A DNA stretch of 64,000 nt from Ascoidea asiatica (taxonomy: Eukaryota; Ascomycota; Saccharomycetes; Ascoideales; Ascoideaceae). Of the stretch, positions 31,805 through 42,054 are shown piece by piece (position 1 is the first letter of the stretch; each line of letters starts with the position of its first letter). The position numbers were made by a program, and so were the translations under genes. The stretch spans positions 2,074,722-2,138,721 of the forward strand of contig BCKQ01000001.1 of assembly GCA_001600695.1 (NCBI GenBank), written 5' to 3'. Below the pieces are notes generated by a model. The model did no database searches and had not been told where the DNA came from. It worked only from the letters and a program-made list of their open reading frames with translations.

Positions 31805-32636
31805 TTTAAATTAAATTAAACAAATATAATTTATAAAATAATCAAAACAATTTAAACAATTTAAACAATTTAAATAATTTGAATAATTTCGATAATTTAA
31901 TTTAAGTTAAGTTAATCAGATAAGTAAATGAGATAAATCAATTAAATCAGTAGATTAATAAACAACAAATATTTTTTTTTGGAGCTTTGAGTGAGTAAGT
32001 AATTAAGTAATTAAGTAATTAAGTAAGTAAGTAATAATAAGAAAATACGAAATAAAGCAAATTAAAATTGAATAACCAAAATGGGAATATAATAAAACCA
32101 AAATATTAAAAATATCTATAATTTATAGAAACAAAACAATATTCAGGATAAGAATCAGAATACCACCGAATATTGAAGCAGAAAAGATTAATGAATTTTT
32201 AGTTAAAGACAAAATTAAACAATTTTGGTAAAATTTAATTAATATCAAAATTAAATTTAAATCTTATAAATGAGACTAATTTACTATTCTATCAATATGA
32301 ATAAAGAATGATTTAAATATAATAATATATTACAAAAGAATATAAGATTATAAGAATATATTAAGAAATTTTTAATTTGCTAGATATTTTTGAAGTTATT
32401 TAAAGGAGGTTTTTCGAAATTAGTACGTAGCAAATAGAAGTAAAAAAATTTGCGTTTTTTTTTGCAAGTAACAGTTAGAGCTTAGTTAATTTAGTTCAAT
32501 ACCGCACAGCACTGGAGTTTTATCAGGGGTGGCAGGGCTCGCAATCTCCGGTTTTATCCCCTGAAAGCAGCCCAGAGCCAATGGAACAAGCCCGGATTGC
32601 AAGGAAAGCGGATCTACAAGGCGGTTCACTAACGAT

Positions 32637-32682
32637 CACGTGAAGAGCGATTTTAAACGAGGGAATGGAAGGAGTACACGTG
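32637..32682. promoter_or_regulatory. Two CACGTG palindromes between NAB3 and eIF4G
   Basis: CACGTG at 32637-32642 (within TCACGTGA) and at 32677-32682, 40 bases apart. CACGTG is the core of Cbf1 and other bHLH binding sites. Confidence 0.4.
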
Positions 32683-32949
32683 TCAGTCTAAAACATGTGA
32701 CTGTGCTGTCTCCTAATTCTTGGTTCTTTTACTGCTGAATAATTGTGACAATCAACCAGCAACAAACGATCGCGTGAGCCAAGCGAGAAAGAAAGGCTGG
32801 GACTTCCAAAACCACAAGCAGCAAAGGAAGAACAAGAAGAACAAGAACCGCTAAATATGTGCAGTATTATTGTGGACCTGCAAACCACAGATAGCTGAAA
32901 AGAGCAAGATGAATAGATAACTACGGGGAGGTTAAATAGGAGTGCAGCT

Positions 32950-33017
32950 ACGCGTCGCACACAATTCACACAGCGTTGTAGCTTTGTAGCTTTGTAGCTT
33001 TGTAGTATTACGCGTCG
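32950..33017. promoter_or_regulatory. Paired ACGCGTCG (MCB-like) elements
   Basis: ACGCGT at 32950-32955 and 33010-33015, both within ACGCGTCG and exactly 60 bases apart. ACGCGT is the MluI cell-cycle box bound by Mbp1-type factors. CpG-rich words like this are very rare in this genome, so two copies so close are notable. Confidence 0.35.
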
Positions 33018-33260
33018 TTGGTGGAGCGCACCTCCTCCTGGGAGGGTGGCTAGTCACGAGCAGCGCGCAATACCGCCTGTCTCCACTGCACTGGTAGCTG
33101 GAAACTGGTGAATATTTCGTTATTTCTCCATTTCACACCTGGAAAAAATTTTCAGTGGGAGTTCTCAGCGTGAGAATGAGCTTTTGGCTTGAGCTTTGGC
33201 TAGTTAATTTACCGTTGCGAGCAGGTCCAGTGCCTGACAATACTCTCTATTTCTGCATTA

Positions 33261-33300
33261 TATTATATTTTATTATATTTTATTATATTTTATTATATTT
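33261..33300. repeat. TATTATATTT decamer repeat
   Basis: Four exact 10-base units; the reverse complement is a rotation of the ATAAAATATA decamer at 28061-28100. Confidence 0.8.
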
Positions 33301-33765
33301 CATTTCAAATTTTATTTTTTTTCCTTTCCTTTACTTTTCTTTCTTTCCTTTTAATTTATTGTAATTTATTCACTATTCAATAAATAATATCTCTTTTATT
33401 TTAAATTTTATATAAAATTTAAATAAAGAGACTTACTTAATTTAACTTATATAGTTATATTATATATACAAGAAAAAAAGTTAAAAAAAATATAAATAGG
33501 TATATTATTTAATTTATAATATATTATAATATATATAAATATATAATTATAAATATATTCTAATCGTAAATTAAAATTTAGAAAGATAAATTTATATACT
33601 ATTTAACTATATTATATTCTAATTATTTATCATTCTAATATTTTATTTATTTATTTATTTATTCTAAAATCAAAATTCAAATTCAAAATCAACATCATTT
33701 TGAAAATATCATTTAAAAACCCCTTTTTTTTTTTATTGAAAATTTTTAATTAATTTTTTCAAATC

Positions 33766-34087
33766 ATGAGTAATAATCATACTCCCGATAATAAATCAAC
33801 AAAAGTTATTAGTTCAACTTTTACTTCAACTTCATCAACTTCATCAACTTCAACTTCTGCTGAAACTTCAAGTCCAAGTATTAAAGCTACAGTTAAACCT
33901 TCTACTTCAATTCCTGCAAAAGTTCAATCTAAAGTTCCATCTTCACTTCCAACTCCAATTCAATCAAAATCAAAAACTTCAACTCCTACTCCTACTCCAA
34001 CTACAACTACAACTACATCAAATACCAATGCAAATACTAATACTTCAACTATAACTTCTGATTCAAATACAATCAAAACTTCAAATC

Positions 34088-34122
<35 letters not shown>

Positions 34123-37100
34123 CCAGTTAATTCAAAATCAAATATTATTAATAAATCAAATAAATCAAATAAATCAAATAAATCAAGTGCAAATAATTCT
34201 CCAAATGTTTCGGATAATTATCAACAACCATATTTAAATACTCCTTATCAACAATTTCCACCAAATTATTCTCCAACTAATTCTTATTATCAACCATATT
34301 CAAATTCTGGTTATAATTATTTAAATATGAATAATATGAATAATATGAATAATATGAATAATATGAATAATTTAAATAATATTAATAATTTAAATAATAT
34401 GAATAATTTAAATAATATTAATGGTATCAATGGTTTAAATATGAATAATATGAATAATATGAATATGAATCAAATGAATTTAAATAATATTAATGGTTAT
34501 AATAATAATCAATTAAATAATTTAAATAATATGAATATGAATCAAATGAATAATATTAATGGTTTAAATAATTTAAATAATATTAATGGAATTAATAATA
34601 TAAATGGTATGAATATGGGTTTAATTTCTCCAATTAATTCTTTAAATTCAATCAATTATAATAATAATAATAATAATAACACAAATACAAATACAAATAC
34701 AAATAATTCAAACAATACAAATAATACAAATAATACAAATCCTAATACTAATAATAACCCTAATAGTAATAACAATAATTCTTCTTATTCTTCTTATTCA
34801 AATCAATATCAGTATTCAAATTCAAATAATTATAATAATAAAAGAAATAGTAAATATAATAATAATTATAATAAACATAATAATAACAATAACAACAATA
34901 ATAACAACAATAATAATTTTCATAATAATCAAATTTCAAGTCCTAATTTAAATTTAAATTTACCTTTAAATACTAATAATAATACAAATAATATTAATAA
35001 TAATAATATTTCAAAATCTCCAATTCCAACTCCAGTAACTATAAAAACTCCTGAAGGTAAATCAATTTCTTTAAATAAATTAAAACAACTGAATATAAAA
35101 TCTCCTTCAAATAAAAATTCAAATTTAAATTTAAATTCAAATTCAAATTCTATATCTGTTCCAAATTCAAATAATTTAATTAAATCTCCTTTAAAAAATA
35201 ATTTTACTCTAGCTAATAATAATTCTAATAATTCTAATAATAATAATAATAATAATTCTATAAATAATTCAAATTCAAATTCTAATACAAAACCAACAAA
35301 TGATGTTGTTTCTACTTTTAGACAAAAAATTCTTGAAAAATTAGCTCAAAAAAAATTAAAAGAAGAACAAGAATTAAAATTAAAAGCTGAAAAAGAAAAA
35401 GAAAAAGAAAAAATTCAGACAGATAAAAAAGATGTTGATATTAAAGAAAAAAATGTAAAACCTGAGATTAAATCAACTGCTACTATTGAAAAAGATTCAA
35501 AAAAATCTGTTATTACTCCAAAAGAAAAAATTATAGAAGAATTTAAAAAAGAAGTTAAAGAAATCAAATCTGAAAAAGTAGAACACAAACAAATAGAAAA
35601 AGTTGTTGAAAAACCAACTGAAAAACCAATTGAAAAACCAATTGCAAAAGTTGCTGAAAAAGTTAATGAGACTGTTGTGAATAAAACTGCTGATAATAAA
35701 GTTTCTACAAAACCAACTGAAAAACCAATTGAAAAACCAATAGAAATAATCTCTGCAACTTCTATTACTAAACCAGTTAAAAAAGTTACTGAACAAGCAA
35801 TTGAAAAACCAGTGGAAAAATCAATTGAAAAAGTTGCTGAAAAATCTGCAGTTGAAAAACCTGTTGAAAAATCAACTGAAAAACCAGTTGAAAAACATTT
35901 CAAAGCAAATATTAAAACTGAAAAACCAGTTTCTAAACTAGTTGAAAAATTTGAAAAATTAAGTGTTTCACCTCCTTCTCAAGTAGTTGAACTGAAAAGA
36001 GAATCTACTCCAGAACCAAAAATTTCAAAATCAAAAGATTCTATTCAAGAAGTTCCAAACAAAAACAAAATTAATAAAGTTGATGATAAAGTAGTTGAAA
36101 AAACTGAATCATCTGTTAAAGTTGCAGAAAAACAAGTTAAACCAGAAACTAAAAAAGAGGAAGCAATGAAAGTAAATTCTTTTGCTTTACCACCAAAACC
36201 AGTGGAGGCTGCATTTAAAAATACTGGAGCTATCACTCCAAAATCATCAATAATTGATTTAAAAGTTGAAAAAAAATCAAAAGCTCAAATTAATCCTTTG
36301 GTTACAAAACAAACGGCTTCAGTTTCTTCTAGTCCTTCAACTCCAGTTGCTGGATCATTTAGTCCTGGATTTACAGTCACAGACTTATTTAATATGATTA
36401 AAAAAGCAAATCCTATTGAAAATCCATATGATTTCAAATATCCAGAAGGATTTTCTGCTCCTGTTTTAAATCCAAATGCTAAAAGACCAGCAAATAAAAG
36501 AATATATAACCCTCAATTTTTAGTTCAATTTCAGAATGTACTTAGATTAGAACCTGATGAAAAATTTAAAGATGAAGTGATAGCAAAAATTCCAACAAAA
36601 ACTGTTTCAAATAATAGAAATCATTCAAATAATAAAGCTGGACAAAATTCTGGTAGAACTTTTTCTAATAAACCTTCATTTAATAATAATTCTTTTGGAA
36701 CTGGACATTTTGCTCAAAGAAGTCCAAGTATGACAACTCCATTCCCAAATAATAGACCTCAGAATCAAAATTCTAGACAATCTTCAAGAACTAAAGGTTC
36801 AAATAGAAAATTCAGTTATCCAGCTATGCAACAGAATGGATTTAATAATCAATTTCCAAATCAACGAAATAATACCAATAATAATAATAATAATAATAAC
36901 CAGAACAATAATAACAACCATAATAATAATAATAACCATAACAACAACAATAACAATAATATGAATAATCAAAACCGTTCTAATAGTAATAATAGAGGTC
37001 AAGAAAAAGAAGTGGAGGTAGCACCACCAGTTCCAGTAGTGGCCCCAGAACCATTGAAAAAGAGTGGAACAGGATGGGTACCACGTAGATTAAGAAATTC

Positions 37101-38358
37101 AGCACCATTATCACCTGAAGAAGAATTAAAAAAGAATGTTAATTCATTATTAAATAAATTAACATTAGAAAATTTTTCAGATATTACTTCAGAATTAATT
37201 GCGATTGCAAATAAATCAGTTGATGAAGATGATGCAAAAACTTTAAAACAAACATTAGCATTAACATTTGCTAAAGCTACAGATGAACCACATTGGTCAT
37301 CAATGTATGCTCAATTTTGTGCAAGATTATGTCAAGAAATTGATAAAAGAGTTACTGATAAAGATACTAAAGATAAATCAGGTAAATTAGTTGTTGGAGG
37401 AAAATTAGTTAGAAAATGTCTTTTAACAAGATGTCAATCAGAATATGAAAGTGGATGGTCTAATCAAATTCCAACTAATAAAGATGGATCAGCAATTGAA
37501 GTTGAATTAATGTCAGATGAATATTATAAGATTGCAGCAGCTAAAAGAAGAGGATTAGGTTTAGTTAGATTTATTGGAGAATTATATGGATTAAATTTAC
37601 TTTCAGATACAATTTTATATATTATTTTAGCAAGTCAATCTAATCCAGAAAATCCAACAGAAGATGTATTAGAAAATTTAACACAATTAGTTAAAACTAC
37701 AGGACCAATACTAGATGCTAAAAATACAGCAGTATTTGATATGGTTTTTCAAAATATTCAAAAAATTCTTGATAATAATGAACTTCCTTCAAGAATTAGA
37801 TTTTCATTATTAGATTTAATTGATTTAAGAAAAGCTAAATGGGTATCAAGTGAAGGTAATAAAGGACCAAAAACTATTGCCGAAATTCATGCAGAAGAAG
37901 ATCAAAAAAGAGCACTTGAAGAAAAAGAAAGACAAGATAGAAGAAATAGTAAAAATAATAGAAGTTTTAGTAATGTGGATGGTAGATCATATTCTACACG
38001 TCAAAATAGTCGTTCACATAATAATAATAATAATAATAACAATAATAATAACAATAATAATAATAATAATTGGGGAGCTAATAGAATTTCACCAAATGAA
38101 ATTAAAACTATTGGAGTTATTAGAAATTCAGGAAGTGATAAAGCATTGGGTCCAAAAAATAATTTTACAAGACATAAATCCAATAGAGCTAAATCTAATA
38201 TTTCAGTTGCACTTGAAACATCAACCACTCCAGAACCAAAAAAATCAGAATCCAAGAGTAATTTATTTATTCTTCTTGGAGCAGGAGATGAAGATGATGA
38301 TGACGATGATGACGATGAAGAAGAACATGAAAACACAGAACATAAAACTGAAGTATAA
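33766..38358 (+). CDS. TIF4631: Translation initiation factor eIF4G
   Basis: Scaffold of the cap-binding complex joining eIF4E, eIF4A and poly(A)-binding protein. 1530 residues against about 950 in Saccharomyces. Long low-complexity N-terminus: Ser/Thr-rich, NNMNNM repeats (about 185-285), poly-Asn runs, then a Lys/Glu block (about 525-760) with recurring EKPxEKPI units. The eIF4E-binding motif YxxxxLphi appears as RIYNPQFLVQF near residue 914. RNA-binding Ser/Arg/Asn-rich segments flank it. The MIF4G domain runs from about 1110 (SPEEELKKNVNSLLNKLTLEN) to about 1370, with the eIF4A-contact helices around EPHWSSMYAQFCARLCQEI and RRGLGLVRFIGELYGLNLLS. An RNA-binding, Asn-rich tail ends in an Asp/Glu stretch. 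Two in-frame CTG codons (35089, 35992) are present. The symbol follows the Saccharomyces/Candida ortholog. Confidence 0.95.
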
Positions 38359-39625
38359 ATGTTAAAAAAAAATCTAATAATATCAAAAGATCAAATTTCA
38401 AAAAGGGCAATCATGTTCAATTAGATAAAAATTCTTCATTATCCTTTTACAGTTTATTATTTTAAACTTAATTATTATATAAATTGTTTTTTACTTTTTT
38501 TTGAAACTTTTTTTTAAATCTTTTTGCCATTTTGTAAGTTACATTGTCATTTTCTTGAAGATAAAATCATTTTTTAATGATTATTGCATAACTTTACTTT
38601 TATTCATAACAATTTTTCATATATTTCATATAATTTATAGTGCTCTTTTATGTTTTCTTTATTCAAATTTTCTATTTTTCAATTTTTCAATTTTTCAATT
38701 TTATATTTTCTATTTTCTATTTTCTACTTTCTTTTTCTCCTCCCTTTTATTTTTCTACTCTTTTTATTGTTTATATTTAGTTACTTAATTACTTAGTCAA
38801 TTATATACATTGTATATAATAAATAAAATAATCGGTTTTTATTTTTAAAATATTGCAAAATACAATACTAAATTCACCAAAATCATCAAAAGTTATCAAA
38901 ATCATCAATAACAGCATGATAAATAATTTCAATCCCGCTTATGTAATATGTATGTCAGCAAAAAAATCAAAGTCACATGGTTAACCCACGTGATTATTTT
39001 AAGTTCCAGTCTTACGGGTCTTTAACACTAGTACCATATCCCTGGGTCAGTTTCTGCTCACGTGCTGTTCCAGTGTGATGTTCCCGCGTGTTGCTTGTTG
39101 CTGGTGTGCTGCTGAAGTAAATTCATTGAAAATTTGCCTCTTTGGCATCCTGCACAGCATTTGCTTTCAGACCTTGCTCTTGCTCTTGCTCTTGCTCATA
39201 CTGAACATTGTTTATTTTGTTTATTTTTCACCAACTCATTCAACCTTTACTTTTATCTATTCATTCAATCTTATATTTCATTCTTTAGAATTTCAAAAAC
39301 CTTTTAAAAACTCTTTGAAAACATTTTATAAAACAATAATATTATAACAATCAAAAGTTATTTAAAAATTCAATATTGATTAAAGATAATAATTTCAATT
39401 TCTTAAAATTTCATATATATTTCCTATATTTGCAATTTGCTATTCAAATATATCTTTTCTCTTTCTTTTCTTTTTACTATTTTCAAATTTTTAAATTTTA
39501 AATTCTTATATATAATTATAGATTTTCCTTTTTGAATTTAATATCATTATCAAATTTGAATTCAATCTATTAATCAATTAATAAATTAATTAATCTATCT
39601 ATAAAATCAATTTATCTTACTAAAA
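38359..39625. other. Intergenic region eIF4G / SUB2
   Basis: About 1270 bases. T-rich 3' flank to about 38850, then a GC-containing stretch at 38935-39200 with two CACGTG sites and a CTCTTG repeat, then a T/A-rich SUB2 leader. No ORF with recognisable content. Confidence 0.5.
38987..39064. promoter_or_regulatory. Two CACGTG palindromes upstream of SUB2
   Basis: CACGTG at 38987-38992 and 39059-39064, about 560-640 bases before the SUB2 ATG and in the GC-richer part of the intergenic region. Candidate Cbf1/bHLH sites. Confidence 0.4.
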
Positions 39626-41824
39626 ATGTCTCATGAAGGTGAAGAAGAACTTTTAGATTACTCAGATCCTGAAGATATCTCAACTTCAATTTCAAAACCA
39701 TCTGAATCAATTGCAAAACCAGATGTAACTGATGAAAAAAAAGGTTCTTATGTTGGTATTCATGCAACAAGTTTCCTTGATTTTCTTTTAAAACCTGAAT
39801 TAATTCGTGCAATTAAAGATTGTGGTTTTGAACATCCTTCTGAAGGTTAGTACCTTATATTATTATTATTATTATAATAATTATTACAAAATTATTATAC
39901 TATATTATTATACCATATTATTATATTATATTATATTATATTATATTCCGTTATCATATTATTTATTATTATGTTGCTTATATTGGAAATTGAATTCATA
40001 ATAATTCAAATATCATTATTATATTCCTTATTAATATTATCACCAATAACATTATGAATATAAATTTATATTCAATCCAAAATTTTTGGTTCATAAAGAA
40101 ATTTATCATATATCATCATTATAAATTAATCAACCTATGTTGAAATTTCATTAAAACTCTCATTTTTTTTACTATTTTTCACTATATTCAATTCTTGTTC
40201 TTATTATTCTTATCTTTATTTTTTTTTTCCTTCTCATTCATCAAATATCACATCACTATTTGATATAATCCTTTCCCCCATTATACATAATCATGATCTA
40301 TCATATTTATCATTTTATCCACTCAATTTCTTGAAAATTTTAGAATAACTACTTATTCTAATATCATTTCTCAAGCAAAACTATTCCATTCTTTGTTTTT
40401 TTTATTTCATTTAAACTGGATTCAATTCATTTTAATTTAATCCAATCATATAAGATTCGATTCATTTGTGTCTTATTTCAATTTAGGTCAATTTAAATAT
40501 GAGACTAATGTCTGTTATGAAAATAGTTAATGCTTTATTAAAGTGATCCCAATTCCAATATAACAACCACTTTAATAATAATATTAATAATAATATTAAT
40601 AATAATGATAATAATATAATATAATAATTTAGTAATTCAATAATTTCCTATATATTATCAATATTTTATATTTTATAAATTTCATAAAATTTCAATTAAA
40701 CTAACTCTTTTTTTTTCAATTTTCATTTTTCTTAAATATCAATAGTTCAACAAGTTTGTATTCCACAATCAATTGTTGGTACTGATGTTTTATGTCAAGC
40801 AAAATCTGGTTTAGGTAAAACTGCTGTTTTTGTACTTTCAACTTTACAACAAATTGATCCAATTCCTGGTGAAATTTCAACAATTGTAATTTGTCATACA
40901 AGAGAATTAGCTTATCAAATTAAAAATGAATATTCTCGTTTTAGTAAATATATGCCAAATGTTAGAACTGAAGTATTTTATGGTGGTACTGATATTAAAA
41001 AAGATGCTGAAAAATTAAAAAATAAAGATACTTGTCCACATATTGTTGTTGGAACTCCTGGTAGATTACATGCTTTAGTTCGTGATAGAATTTTACGTTT
41101 AAATAATATTAAAAATTTTGTTATTGATGAATGTGATAAAGTTTTAGAAAGTTATGAAATGAGAAGAGATGTTCAAGATATTTTTAGATCAACTCCTCAT
41201 CAAAAACAAGTTATGATGTTTTCTGCAACTTTATCTCAAGATATTAGACCAATTTGTAAAAAATTTATGCAAAATCCTTTAGAAATTTATGTTGATGATG
41301 AAGCTAAATTAACTTTACATGGTTTACAACAATATTATCTTAAATTATTAGAATCTGAAAAAAATAGAAAATTAGCTGAATTATTAGATAATCTTGAATT
41401 TAATCAAGTTATTATTTTTGTTAAATCAACTGCAAGAGCAACTGAATTAAATAATTTATTATGTCAATGTAATTTCCCTTCAATTGCTGTTCATTCAAAT
41501 ATGCCTCAAGAAGAAAGAATTGAAAAATATAAATTATTTAAAGAATTTAATAAAAGAATTTGTGTTTCAACTGATGTCTTTGGTAGAGGTATTGATATTG
41601 AAAGAATTAATTTAGCTATTAATTATGATTTACCAAATGAGGCTGATCAATATTTACATAGAGTTGGTAGAGCTGGTAGATTCGGTACCAAAGGTTTAGC
41701 TATTAGTTTTGTTACAACTAAAGAAGATGATGAAATCTTAGCTAAAATTCAAGATAGATTCGATGTTAAAATTACTGAATTCCCTGAAGAAGGAGTTGAT
41801 CCTTCAACTTATATGAACACCTAA
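39626..41824 (+). CDS. SUB2: DEAD-box RNA helicase Sub2 (two exons)
   Basis: UAP56 ortholog: acts in spliceosome assembly and, in TREX, mRNA export. Exon 1 is 39626-39845, exon 2 40746-41824; joined length 432 residues (446 in Saccharomyces). Exon 1 ends after one base of a Val codon, ...GFEHPSE, and exon 2 restores [10 protein letters not shown], exactly the family sequence. All motifs are present: Q motif region [10 protein letters not shown]...GFEHPSE, motif I AKSGLGKT, Ia and PGRL (GTPGRL), motif II DECD (the Sub2 signature in place of DEAD), motif III SAT (MFSATLSQ), [22 protein letters not shown] and motif [12 protein letters not shown]. The C-terminus PSTYMNT matches the family's PSTYLNN. 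A start at 39626 follows an A-rich leader. Confidence 0.97.
39846..40745 (+). other. SUB2: Spliceosomal intron of SUB2 (900 bases)
   Basis: Starts GTTAGT (a variant of the yeast GTATGT/GTAAGT donor) at 39846 and ends ATCAATAG at 40745. A branch-site AACTAAC is at 40699-40705, about 40 bases before the acceptor, followed by a T run. The splice restores the family reading frame and sequence. The intron is A+T-rich, in contrast to the intronless neighbours, and contains AATAATATT repeats near 40575-40620. No snoRNA is recognised inside. Confidence 0.93.
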
Positions 41825-42054
41825 ATTATATGTTGCTATTATTCTTTAGCTGTTTTTTTTTGTATTAATAGTATTAATTATCTTATGTATTTTCTTTTTT
41901 TCGTCTTCTATCAATTTTTAAAAAATTAAAAAGTATTTCTTCAAATTAAATTATTTATCTTATATTACAGAGTACTATATTATAGCGAAAAGATTAAGCA
42001 ATGTACATATTATAAAAAAAAAAATTTGTAAAAACACAAAGTAAATTATTTATT

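Larger units (their letters stand above)
31805..33765. other. Divergent promoter region NAB3 / eIF4G with the largest GC island
   Basis: About 1960 bases. Both flanks are A+T-rich. Between 32500 and 33250 the sequence is near half G+C (32 of 60 bases in 33061-33120). The island holds two CACGTG sites, a pair of ACGCGTCG elements, a GTAGCTTT tandem repeat (about 32975-33006) and no ATG-started frame of note. Beyond it lies the decamer array at 33261-33300, then a TA-rich eIF4G leader. No RNA gene recognised. Confidence 0.5.

Noticed and set aside
10848-33243. Shared 13-mer GTGCCTGACAATA near 10847 and 33229
   Set aside because: A match of this length within 64 kb is expected by chance, and the flanks do not align.
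32688-33364. Frames in the NAB3/eIF4G GC island
   Set aside because: They begin with GTG and have no recognisable protein sequence; part of the plus-strand frame is translated decamer repeat.
35415-35903. A 162-codon antisense frame over eIF4G
   Set aside because: It mirrors the EKP/KPVEK repeats of the sense gene and has no independent support.
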